A program made the translations under genes and the position numbers. DNA of 64,000 nucleotides, taken from NCBI RefSeq assembly GCF_900602065.1, contig NZ_UWFN01000310.1:62001-126000 (forward strand). The letters run 5' to 3'. Origin of the DNA: Pseudomonas viridiflava (GTDB lineage Bacteria > Pseudomonadota > Gammaproteobacteria > Pseudomonadales > Pseudomonadaceae). Under the pieces are notes generated by a model, which was not told the DNA's origin, did no database searches, and saw only the letters and a program-made list of their open reading frames with translations. Positions 48,895 to 57,041 of the stretch are shown one piece after another (positions within the stretch are counted from its first letter, which is position 1; every line of letters starts with the position of its first letter).

Positions 48895-50189
48895 ATACGC
48901 CCGCTTACAGCCGCAGTTGGGTGGTATCTGCCAACGGCCATGCTGACTTCCCATTACAGAATCTGCCGTTGGGCATCTTCAGTCGTGGCGCCTCCGCCAG
49001 ACGAGGCGGTGTTGCCATAGGCGACTCTATTTTCGACCTGCAGGCAGCGTTGCAGGCAGGGTTCTTCACCGGTGCCGCACGGGACGCCGCGCAGGCTGCC
49101 AGTCGCGATCAGTTGAATGATTTTTTCGCTCTGGGGGCGCACGGGCGCAAAGCGTTGCGCAAGGAATTGCTGCACTTGCTGGACGAACACAGCCCGCAGC
49201 GTTCGCGCCTTCAGGCGTCCAGCGAGTTGCTGTTGCACCCGATGAGCGAATGTCAGCTGCACATGCCGGCACGCGTGGGTGATTACACTGATTTCTACGT
49301 CGGCATTCATCACGCCATGAACGTCGGCAAGCTGTTCCGGCCGGACAATCCGCTGTTGCCGAACTACAAGTACGTGCCCATTGCCTATCACGGACGCGCT
49401 TCGACGCTCGGTGTGTCCGGCGCTTCGATCAAGCGGCCCAATGGCCAGACCCTGCCGCCAGGCGCGGAGGCCCCGCAGTTCGGTCCGAGCAAGCGCCTGG
49501 ATTATGAGCTGGAAATGGGTGTCTGGGTCGGTCCGGGCAACAGCGATGGTGAGCCCATCGGGATCAGTGACGCGGCGCAGCATATTGCCGGTCTTTGCCT
49601 GCTCAATGACTGGTCTGCCAGGGATCTGCAGGCCTGGGAATACCAGCCGTTGGGGCCGTTCCTGTCAAAGAGCTTCGCGACGACGATTTCCCCTTGGGTA
49701 GTGACCGCTGAAGCACTGGCGCCGTTTCGCAGTGCCCAGCCTGCGCGCCCCGAGGGTGATCCGCAGCCGCTGCCGTATCTGTTCGATGAAACGGACCAGC
49801 AGGCGGGCGCGCTGGATATCGAACTGGAGGTTTTGCTGCTGACTCGACAGATGAAAGAGCAGGGACTGCCAGCGCAGCTTTTAGCCTGCAGCAACACCCT
49901 GAACATGTACTGGACCGTGGCGCAGATGCTGACTCACCACACTGTGAATGGCTGCACGTTGCAACCCGGCGATCTACTCGGCACCGGAACCCTGTCCGGA
50001 CCGCAACCGGGGCAATTCGGCAGCCTGCTGGAAATGACCGATGGCGGTAAGCACGCCATTGATTTGCCTGGCGGTGAAGTACGGCGTTTTCTCGAAGATG
50101 GCGATGAAGTCATCTTGCGCGCCCGGTGTAAGCGGGAAGGGCAGGTGTCGATCGGGTTTGGTGAGTGTCGGGGGACTGTTATCGGTTAG
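48891..50189 (+). CDS. fahA: Fumarylacetoacetase
   Basis: FahA hydrolyses fumarylacetoacetate to fumarate and acetoacetate, the last step of tyrosine breakdown. The 432-residue protein starts MNTPAYSRSWVVSANGHADF. It has the metal-binding and catalytic segments YTDFYVGIHHAMNVGKLF, PIAYHGRASTLGVSG, LDYELEMGVWVG and LLNDWSARDLQAWEY, with Asp/Glu ligands for Mg/Ca. It overlaps hmgA by four bases and is convergent with the D-aminoacylase gene. Confidence 0.96.
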   Translation: MNTPAYSRSWVVSANGHADFPLQNLPLGIFSRGASARRGGVAIGDSIFDLQAALQAGFFTGAARDAAQAASRDQLNDFFALGAHGRKALRKELLHLLDEHSPQRSRLQASSELLLHPMSECQLHMPARVGDYTDFYVGIHHAMNVGKLFRPDNPLLPNYKYVPIAYHGRASTLGVSGASIKRPNGQTLPPGAEAPQFGPSKRLDYELEMGVWVGPGNSDGEPIGISDAAQHIAGLCLLNDWSARDLQAWEYQPLGPFLSKSFATTISPWVVTAEALAPFRSAQPARPEGDPQPLPYLFDETDQQAGALDIELEVLLLTRQMKEQGLPAQLLACSNTLNMYWTVAQMLTHHTVNGCTLQPGDLLGTGTLSGPQPGQFGSLLEMTDGGKHAIDLPGGEVRRFLEDGDEVILRARCKREGQVSIGFGECRGTVIG

Positions 50190-50280
50190 GTTCTGCCAGC
50201 GAGCGGCGTTTGCAAGAGGTTGCCCAGTTCCCCGATGTAACGCTTTCGCTCGGCAAGCATTGGACCTGTAGGAGCTGCGG

Positions 50281-51750
50281 TCAGGTGGATGATTGCGCAA
50301 ACCCCGCCACCAACGAGCCACTCCTTGGCAAGAACTTCCCTTGCCGCTCACCCTGCGCCTTCCCGTCCGCGTAGCTCAATTGGCCATTCACCCAGACCCC
50401 GTCGATGCCTTCGGCGGCGCGTTTCGGGTCCTTGAAATCTGCCACGTCGCGCACGGTGTCCGGGTTGAACAACACCAGGTCGGCCCAGTAGCCCTCGCGG
50501 ATCAGCCCGCGCTCATGCAAGCCAAAGCGCGCTGCTGACAGGCCCGTCATTTTGTGCACCGCGGTATGCAGCGGGAACAGGCCCAGATCCCGACTGAAGT
50601 GGCCAAGCACGCGGGGGAATGCTCCCCATAGCCGTGGGTGTGGAAACGGGTCTTCGGGCAATCCATCCGAGCCGATCATCGACAGCGGGTGGCTCATGAT
50701 TCGCTCGACGTCTTTCTCGTCCATGCCGTAGTACACAGCGCCCGCGGGTTGCAGCTTGCGGGCGGTGTCCAGCAGCGACAGTTGCCAGTCGGCGGCGATG
50801 TCTTTCAGGTCGCGGCCACTCTGATCCGGGTGCGGTGTTGACCAGGTAATGGTGATGCGAAAGGCATCGGTGACTTGTTTAAGGTCCAGCGTCGACGAGC
50901 TGGCGGCGTAGGGATAACAGTCACAGCCCACCGGATGATCCAGAGCTGCCTTTTCCAGTGAGGCGAGTAATTGCGGGCTGCGTCCCCAGTTACCGGCGCC
51001 GGCGCATTTCATGTGGGAAATCACCACCGGCGATTTGGCGTGACGACCAATGTCGAATGCCTCATCCATGGCTTCCAGCACAGGCTCGAATTCGCTACGC
51101 AGGTGGGTGGTGTATACCGCGCCAAAGGCCGTCAACTCCTCGGCCAGTTGCTTCACTTCAGTGGTTTCCGCCGAGAACGCCGAGGCGTACGCCAGACCGG
51201 TAGACAAGCCCAATGCACCGGCCTCAAGGCTGTCGCGCAACTGGGCGCGCATGGCACTTATTTCTTCCGGGCTGGCGCTGCGCTGCAGGTCATCCATATG
51301 GTTGCTGCGCAGCGCCGTATGGCCGATCAGCGCGGCGACATTGACCGCTGGATGGGCCGCGTCCACGGCATTGCGATAGTCGCTGAAGCGCGGGTAAACG
51401 AATGCGGCGGCAGTGCCCAGCAAGTTCATCGGGTCCGGCGGGTCTCCAGCCAGTGAGACAGGCGCAGCACTGATCCCGCAGTTGCCGACAATCACGGTGG
51501 TGACGCCCTGACTGATCTTGGGCAGCATCGCCGGATGGCGAATCACCACGGTGTCGTCGTGGGTGTGTACGTCAATGAACCCGGGGGCCAGAACACGGCC
51601 AGCAGCATTGATCTCTTGTTTCGCCGAGACGCCATCGAGGCTGCCGATGCGCTGGATGCGGCCTTCTCGTATCGCCACATCAGTACGCACGCCAGGGGTA
51701 TTGCTGCCATCGATCACCAGCGCGTCGCGAATGATCAGGTCATAAAGCAT
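50281..51750 (-). CDS. D-aminoacylase (N-acyl-D-amino-acid deacylase)
   Basis: The 489-residue protein is a metal-dependent amidohydrolase that frees D-amino acids from N-acyl forms. N-terminal segment MLYDLIIRDALVIDGSNTPG and metal motif PGFIDVHTHDD (about 59-69) are typical. TTVIVGNCGIS, with the Cys ligand of this family, follows, as does SGCDCYPYAASSS-like GCDCYPYAASS. It forms an operon with an RpiR regulator (3 bases away) and a GntP-type permease. The exact acyl-amino acid is not known. A half REP (TGTAGGAGCTGCGG) lies just beyond its stop. Confidence 0.87.
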   Translation of the reverse strand: MLYDLIIRDALVIDGSNTPGVRTDVAIREGRIQRIGSLDGVSAKQEINAAGRVLAPGFIDVHTHDDTVVIRHPAMLPKISQGVTTVIVGNCGISAAPVSLAGDPPDPMNLLGTAAAFVYPRFSDYRNAVDAAHPAVNVAALIGHTALRSNHMDDLQRSASPEEISAMRAQLRDSLEAGALGLSTGLAYASAFSAETTEVKQLAEELTAFGAVYTTHLRSEFEPVLEAMDEAFDIGRHAKSPVVISHMKCAGAGNWGRSPQLLASLEKAALDHPVGCDCYPYAASSSTLDLKQVTDAFRITITWSTPHPDQSGRDLKDIAADWQLSLLDTARKLQPAGAVYYGMDEKDVERIMSHPLSMIGSDGLPEDPFPHPRLWGAFPRVLGHFSRDLGLFPLHTAVHKMTGLSAARFGLHERGLIREGYWADLVLFNPDTVRDVADFKDPKRAAEGIDGVWVNGQLSYADGKAQGERQGKFLPRSGSLVAGFAQSST

Positions 51751-51753
51751 GGT

Positions 51754-52614
51754 TCAGTCTCCAAGCGGCAAGCCGTCTTCACCGCCGCGGTAGTCATCGA
51801 GGGCGAGCTTGATGCGTCGCAACCGTTCCTGATTGTCTTCCGGGGCGAGCAGGGCGAGTTCGGTCGCCAGCACATCAATGGTCAGCAGCATGCCGTAGCG
51901 TGCTGCTGTGGGTTTGTAGATGAAATTGGTTTCGGCAATCTGTAGCGGCAACACCACGTCGGCGAGCTGGCCCAGCGGCGAGTCGGGCAGGGTAATCGCG
52001 AGGATTTTCGTGCCGTAGCTGCGGGCCAGTCGGGCCGCTTCCAGCAGTTCCGGGGTTCGACCACTGAGGGAGCAGGTAATCACGCTGTGTTCCGGGCCGA
52101 GCGTTGCTGCGATCAGGCGCATCATCACCGGGTCACGGCAGGCGGCAATGGGATAACCCAGGCGCACCAGACGTGTCTGCAATTCTTCACTGCACAGGCT
52201 GGAGCAGCCGCCCATGCCGAATGCATGAATCATCCGCGCCTCGCTCAACAGCTTGATGGCTGTGGCGAAGCGCGACTCATCAAACCCTGCCAGATGCTGG
52301 CGCAGGGTTGCTTCGATATCGCCGACGATCTGCGTGAAAAATGCCGATTGTTCCGGGGCCTGCTCAGGATTGAGGAAGCGATTGCCGACCGTACTGGCTT
52401 GCGCCAATTGCAGGCGCAAGTCGCGCAGGTCCCGGCAACCAATATTGCGGGCAAAGCGCGAGAGTGTTGCGCTGCTGACTTCCGCCCGGCTGGCCAGCTC
52501 ATCAAGGCTGGCGCTGGCGGCAAATGCCACGTCGCTGAGGATCAGTCTGGCAATCCGGCTTTCGCCAGCGCTGAGTGAATCCTGACGCGCGCGGATCTGG
52601 TAAAGGATGTCCAC
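51754..52614 (-). CDS. RpiR/MurR-family transcriptional regulator
   Basis: The 286-residue protein has an N-terminal helix-turn-helix (about 5-75; SLDELASRAEVSSATLSRFA) and a C-terminal SIS sugar-binding domain (about 120-255; HAFGMGGCSSLCSEEL, VITCSLSGRTPELLEAARLA). Regulators of this family sense phospho-sugars or related metabolites. The start is a GTG at 52614 placed directly after the permease stop with no gap. It probably controls this permease-regulator-deacylase operon. Confidence 0.88.
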   Translation of the reverse strand: MDILYQIRARQDSLSAGESRIARLILSDVAFAASASLDELASRAEVSSATLSRFARNIGCRDLRDLRLQLAQASTVGNRFLNPEQAPEQSAFFTQIVGDIEATLRQHLAGFDESRFATAIKLLSEARMIHAFGMGGCSSLCSEELQTRLVRLGYPIAACRDPVMMRLIAATLGPEHSVITCSLSGRTPELLEAARLARSYGTKILAITLPDSPLGQLADVVLPLQIAETNFIYKPTAARYGMLLTIDVLATELALLAPEDNQERLRRIKLALDDYRGGEDGLPLGD

Positions 52615-53964
52615 TCAGAGCACCTGCGCCAGACCCAGGGTCAGGGCGAATGCCACGATGGAAATCAACGTCTCCAGCACCGTCCAGGTTTTGAAGGTTT
52701 GCGCGACTGTCATGTTGAAGTACTCCTTGATAAGCCAGAAACCACCGTCGTTCACGTGGGAAAAAATCACCGACCCCGCGCCTGTCGCCAGCACCAGCAA
52801 TTCCGGATGCGGATAGCCAAGGCCCAAGGCAACCGGCGCAACAATCCCGGAGGCGGTGGTCATGGCGACCGTCGCCGAGCCGGTGGCGACGCGCATGAGT
52901 GCGGCGAACAGCCAGCCCATCAGCAGCGGTGACAGGTGAAACTCTTGCGCCAGACCGACAATTTCGTTGGTCACGCCACTGTCGATCAGGATTCGGTTCA
53001 AACCGCCGCCCGCGCCGACCAGCAGCGTGATACTGGCCGTGGGGGCCAGGCATTCGTTGGTGAATTTCAGAATCGAATCGCGATTGAAGCCCTGCGCGAT
53101 GCCCAGCGTCCAGAAGCTTAGCAAGGTGGCCAGCAGCAGGGCGATGACCGAGTTGCCGATGAACAGCAGGAAGCTGTTGAAGCCACTGCCTGGCGTACTG
53201 ATCAGGTTAGCCCAGCCACCCAGCAGCATGAGGAAGACTGGCAGCAGAATAGTGGTCATGGTCATGCCGAAACTTGGCAGCTTTTCACGCGGTTCACGGT
53301 CCAGAAACTGTTTACCCAAAGGGTTCTCGGCGGGTAACTGAATACGTGGCACGATGAATTTTGCATACAGCGGACCCGCGATAATCGCGGTCGGAATGCC
53401 GATCAGAATCGCATAGAACAAGGTTTGTCCGACCGATGCCTGATAGGCCTGAACCGCCAGCATCGCTGCCGGATGGGGAGGGACCAGCGCATGGACCACC
53501 GACAGCCCCGCGACCATCGGCAGCCCGACCATCAGGATCGAAACGCCGACCCGGCGTGCGACGGTGAAAGCGATCGGCACCAGCAGTACGAAGCCGACCT
53601 CAAAGAACAACGGCAGCCCGACCAGAAAGGCAATGCAGACCATGGCCCAATGGGCATTACGCTCGCCGAAACGATCAATCAGGGTGCGCGCGACCTGCTC
53701 GGCGCCTCCGGACTCGGCCATCATTTTGCCAAGCATGGTACCCAGTGCTACCACCAGCGCGATGTGTCCCAGCGTCTTGCCGACACCGGCCTCATAAGAG
53801 GCGACCACGCCACTGGCAGGCATCCCGGCGACCAGCGCCAGACCGACAGAAACCAGGGTGATGACAATGAACGGATTGAGGCGATAGCGGGCTATCAGAA
53901 CGATCAATGCAATGATCGCGACAGCGGCGTAAACCAACAGCGAAAGACCAGCGGACGGCGGCAT
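52615..53964 (-). CDS. GntP-family permease
   Basis: A 449-residue inner-membrane transporter with about 13 helices. Family segments include TLGHIALVVALGTMLGKMMAESGGAEQVA, GLPLFFEVGFVLLVPIAF and VPPHPAAMLAVQAY, plus GFNSFLLFIGNSVIALLLATLLSFW near the middle; each quoted here within limits. GntP proteins carry gluconate and other organic acids. With a D-aminoacylase in the same operon, an acylated D-amino acid is a plausible substrate, as in other D-aminoacylase clusters. Confidence 0.86.
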   Translation of the reverse strand: MPPSAGLSLLVYAAVAIIALIVLIARYRLNPFIVITLVSVGLALVAGMPASGVVASYEAGVGKTLGHIALVVALGTMLGKMMAESGGAEQVARTLIDRFGERNAHWAMVCIAFLVGLPLFFEVGFVLLVPIAFTVARRVGVSILMVGLPMVAGLSVVHALVPPHPAAMLAVQAYQASVGQTLFYAILIGIPTAIIAGPLYAKFIVPRIQLPAENPLGKQFLDREPREKLPSFGMTMTTILLPVFLMLLGGWANLISTPGSGFNSFLLFIGNSVIALLLATLLSFWTLGIAQGFNRDSILKFTNECLAPTASITLLVGAGGGLNRILIDSGVTNEIVGLAQEFHLSPLLMGWLFAALMRVATGSATVAMTTASGIVAPVALGLGYPHPELLVLATGAGSVIFSHVNDGGFWLIKEYFNMTVAQTFKTWTVLETLISIVAFALTLGLAQVL

Positions 53965-54128
53965 AGAGCGGTTCCTTGCAGAGAATGGAAGTCGAATGGC
54001 TCAGCACGGACTGAATCGTCAGTGAGGAGGCGTTTCGGAAGAACTCGGCAGAGGTATCGCTAAAGGTTTGTACGCTGGAGTAAGGGAAGGGCAACGGCGA
54101 TCACAGGTCATCATTATTTTTATCTCTG

Positions 54129-54156
54129 TTTTCGTGATGAAAATAAATTACACGAA
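54129..54156. promoter_or_regulatory. Candidate operator upstream of the permease operon
   Basis: TTCGTG (54131-54136) and CACGAA (54151-54156) are inverted half-sites with a 14-base spacer. A smaller TTTTC-GTGAT-GAAAA repeat overlaps the left half. They sit in an AT-rich stretch about 165-190 bases before the permease start. The RpiR-type regulator of the operon is the obvious candidate binder. Confidence 0.4.
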
Positions 54157-54218
54157 TACAAAAACAAAAATCAATATATGAAAATAGTTTTCTGGCTGGG
54201 CTGTTTTGATGATGAGTA

Positions 54219-54426
54219 TGTGGGAGCAGAGCTTGCTCGCGATAAGGCTGGAAACGATTAGCCTGAAACCTGCGGCGTCCTTGGCAAGCTCTGCTCCTGT
54301 CAAACCAAATGCAATTAGCTGATTTGGAATGCTTGTTGTAGGAGTGAGCTTGCTCGCGATAGCGTCAGGTCAGACGGTAATTCCTCAACAGGTCTACCGT
54401 TATCGCGAGCAAGCTCACTCCTACAG
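54219..54426. repeat. Two tandem REP pairs, class D
   Basis: First pair: GGGAGCAGAGCTTGCTCGCG (from 54222) with a degenerate right arm ending 54299. Second pair: near-perfect 29-bp arms at 54336-54364 and 54398-54426. They fill the gap between the permease operon promoter and the GlxA-like gene; apart from the AT-rich stretch at 54110-54200 nothing else is visible there. Confidence 0.9.
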
Positions 54427-54504
54427 GTCCGTGTTTATTGCGCGACGGGGGCGCTCCTGCAGGATTGCGCCACCTAAAATTCATGAGGCAGACAAATACT
54501 TTGT

Positions 54505-55497
54505 CTACCCGCTAAACCGCTCCCGGTAAGCCATTGGTGTCACTCCCAATCCGCGCAAGAAGCTGCGCCGCATCGTCTCTTCACTGCCAAACCCGCACCT
54601 GGATGCGACACGTTTGACGGGCTGCGAACTGGCCGCTAACAAACGTCGGGCCGCTTCGACGCGCAGTTGCTCAATGGCTTTGGCCGGGGTGATGCCGGTT
54701 TGCGCGCGGTAATGGCGGACAAAGCTGCGCTCACTCATGCCCATCCGTGCGGCCAGCGAGGTGACGCTGAGGTCGCTGGTCAGGTTTTCGATAATCCAGC
54801 CATGCAGATCGGCAAAGCGTGCGTCGTCCGTAGCGTTTGCCTGCTGCATCGACAGGGTTGCGCTAAATTGCGACTGGCCACCCGGTCGTTTGAGGAACAC
54901 CACCAGATGGCGAGCGACCGCCAGCGCCAGGGCGTGGCCCAGATCCTCCTCGACCAGTGCCAGCGCCAGATCGATACCCGCAGTAACGCCGGCCGAGGTC
55001 CAGAAGCCATCGTCGTTGATGAAGATGGGATCGGGATCGACCTTTAATGCGGGGAACCGCCGGGCCAGTGCCTCGCAACTGTCCCAGTGAGTCACCACCC
55101 GACGACCGTCCAGCAAGCCGGTTGCGGCGAGCAGAAAGGCGCCGCTGCACACCGAGGCAACCCGTCTGCTTGCACCGGCTCGCTCGTGCAGCCACTGCAT
55201 CAACTCAGCATCGCTGGCAGCCAGTTGCACGCCACGGCCACCGGCCACGATCAATGTGTCGCTGTGCTCACTGGCAGGTGGCAGTGGCCAGGTCAACAAA
55301 CCCAGCCCCGCCGAAGACTCAACGGCCTGCTCCTGCGTGGCGATGACTTTAATCTGATAAGGCGTCGGCAAGCCTTGCTGTTGGGCCTGAAGATTGGCTG
55401 AGGCAAAAACCTGCAGGGGGCCGCAGACGTCCAGAATCTGAACATCGGGAAACGCCAGGATATGTACGGCTCTGGGTTGTTCAGTCATGAACGTCAT
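54505..55497 (-). CDS. GlxA-family transcriptional regulator (DJ-1/PfpI + AraC)
   Basis: The 330-residue protein has an N-terminal DJ-1/PfpI-like domain (about 8-190). Its nucleophile-elbow-like motif is ASVCSGAFLLAATGLLDGRR, followed by THWDSCEALARRFP. The C-terminal AraC helix-turn-helix (about 235-328) includes MSERSFVRHYRAQTGITPAK and VASRCGFGSEETMRRSFLR. GlxA-type regulators often control genes for quaternary amines or arginine, but this one is not assigned. The start is taken at 55497 (MTFMTEQPR); an ATG three codons on is also possible. It is divergent from an isonitrile-hydratase-like gene. Confidence 0.85.
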   Translation of the reverse strand: MTFMTEQPRAVHILAFPDVQILDVCGPLQVFASANLQAQQQGLPTPYQIKVIATQEQAVESSAGLGLLTWPLPPASEHSDTLIVAGGRGVQLAASDAELMQWLHERAGASRRVASVCSGAFLLAATGLLDGRRVVTHWDSCEALARRFPALKVDPDPIFINDDGFWTSAGVTAGIDLALALVEEDLGHALALAVARHLVVFLKRPGGQSQFSATLSMQQANATDDARFADLHGWIIENLTSDLSVTSLAARMGMSERSFVRHYRAQTGITPAKAIEQLRVEAARRLLAASSQPVKRVASRCGFGSEETMRRSFLRGLGVTPMAYRERFSG

Positions 55498-55596
55498 CTG
55501 CAAATGTTTGGCGTGAAAGGTGGGGTATATGGCGTATCCGCCAAAGCCTAAATGGCTACAGTGATTGCGTCTACCCAAACTTCAGGCGAATTTCAG

Positions 55597-56274
55597 ATGA
55601 CGTTACATATTGGCTTGCTCGTATTTCCCAAGGTGCAACAGCTGGACCTGACCGGTCCTTACGATGTGTTTGCCACCGTGCCTGACGTAACGGTGCATTT
55701 GATCTGGAAGGACCGCGATCCTCTGCTCTCCAGCACCGGCTTGCAACTCAGGCCCACCCAGACTTTCGCTGAGTGTCCGCCGCTGGACGTACTCTGTATT
55801 CCGGGCGGGCAGGGTATTGATGTGCTGCTGGAAGATGAGGAGACTCTGGCGTTCATCCGCAAACAAGCGCAGACCGTGAGCTACCTGACCTCGGTGTGCA
55901 CGGGCGCCTTGGTGCTTGGCGCTGCCGGCCTTCTGAAAGGCAGGCGCGCAACGACTCACTGGGCGTCGCATGACTTGCTAATGAGTTTTGGTGCTATCCC
56001 CGTGCATGAGCGAGTGGTGCGCGACGGCAATCTGTTGACCGGTGGGGGAGTAACCGCAGGGATTGATTTCGCCCTGACGCTGGTTAGCGAATTGTTCGGA
56101 GAGGTACAGGCTCAGACGGTGCAGTTGCAATTGGAGTACGCGCCAGCACCGCCTTTTGATGCCGGGCATCCGCTGACCGCCCCGTCTGAAGTATTGGCCC
56201 TGGCGACCGAGCGAGCCCGGAACTCCATGGCGCAACGTCGTGCAATCGTGGCGCGTATAACAACGAAACCTTGA
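55597..56274 (+). CDS. inhA: DJ-1/PfpI-family protein, isonitrile hydratase-like
   Basis: The 225-residue protein closely resembles P. putida InhA, which hydrates isonitriles to N-substituted formamides. It starts MTLHIGLLVFPKVQQLDLTG and has the Cys nucleophile in YLTSVCTGALVLGAAGLLKG, THWASHDLL, and GGGVTAGIDFALTL. Symbol use is by resemblance; the activity is unproven. It is divergent from the GlxA-like regulator, itself built on the same fold, 99 bases away, and ends five bases before the convergent TetR gene. Confidence 0.8.
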   Translation: MTLHIGLLVFPKVQQLDLTGPYDVFATVPDVTVHLIWKDRDPLLSSTGLQLRPTQTFAECPPLDVLCIPGGQGIDVLLEDEETLAFIRKQAQTVSYLTSVCTGALVLGAAGLLKGRRATTHWASHDLLMSFGAIPVHERVVRDGNLLTGGGVTAGIDFALTLVSELFGEVQAQTVQLQLEYAPAPPFDAGHPLTAPSEVLALATERARNSMAQRRAIVARITTKP

Positions 56275-56279
56275 ACGCC

Positions 56280-56894
56280 CTATTCGGTGATTTCGTACCA
56301 GCCGAGGAACATGTCCAGCGTCGACTCGATGACATTGGTTTGCTCTTCGGCGCTGAGCACGGGTTTGTTGAAGGTGACTTGCGGCCAGAACACAAACCCC
56401 TTGAGCAGCCCGTGCATCTGAGTGGCGGCGAACGTCGGGTTTGCAGGCTTGAGACGGCCATCGGTCTGGGCGTCTCGGATCCACACGGCGAAAGTTTCTT
56501 CACGTTCATCCAGCCGCGCGAGCCAGATCTGGGCGCGTTCGGGGGAGTGAATGGTAGCGCCCAGCGCAACTCGGGCGAGGTCGAGGCAATTAGGATCAGA
56601 GAGGGTCTGCATCTTCGCCTGCAACATGCCGCGCAATTGATCTCGCAAGGGCACACCGGGCCGGTAGATCGAATCCGGGATTTCACCGATACGGCACCAC
56701 AGCCGCTGGAGGATTTCAGCGAACAACTCTTCCTTGCTGGGGAAATGGTTGTAGACCGTACGCTTTGACACCTCGGCTCGTGCCGCGATGCGATCCATGC
56801 TGGTCACTTCGAACCCGGTATCGCGAAACTCGGCAATGGCTGCCAGCACGATAGCTTCGCGTTTTCGGTCAGTGAGTCGCAGGGGAGCAGTCAT
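56280..56894 (-). CDS. TetR-family transcriptional regulator
   Basis: The 204-residue protein has an N-terminal TetR helix-turn-helix (about 10-60; GFEVTSMDRIAARAEVSKRT, VYNHFPSKEELFAEIL). A C-terminal ligand domain follows, with a TetR_C-type pattern (ARVALGATIHSPERAQIW, MHGLLKGFVFWPQVTF). The start is at 56894. It is divergent from a metallo-hydrolase gene, with two inverted repeats in the 147-base gap, which suggests it controls itself and that gene. Confidence 0.88.
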   Translation of the reverse strand: MTAPLRLTDRKREAIVLAAIAEFRDTGFEVTSMDRIAARAEVSKRTVYNHFPSKEELFAEILQRLWCRIGEIPDSIYRPGVPLRDQLRGMLQAKMQTLSDPNCLDLARVALGATIHSPERAQIWLARLDEREETFAVWIRDAQTDGRLKPANPTFAATQMHGLLKGFVFWPQVTFNKPVLSAEEQTNVIESTLDMFLGWYEITE

Positions 56895-56973
56895 AGGTCT
56901 CGCTTCAAACAAGTGTTTTGATAAAAAGTACACCCGGCAGTTTACTTGTCATCGCTGATGATGCAAGCTTAAA

Positions 56974-57005
56974 ACTACACTGTGTAGTGTAAAACTAGGT
57001 TACAC
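56974..57005. promoter_or_regulatory. Tandem operators between TetR and metallo-hydrolase genes
   Basis: ACTACAC-T-GTGTAGT (56974-56988) is a perfect 15-bp palindrome. It overlaps by two bases a second repeat GTGTAA-N7-TTACAC (56987-57005). Two adjacent sites with the same GTGTA core, 80-110 bases upstream of TetR and about 40-70 before the hydrolase, fit cooperative TetR dimer binding. Confidence 0.7.
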
Positions 57006-57041
57006 ATTATCTTCCTTTTCCGCTATTGCAAAGCGGAGGCG

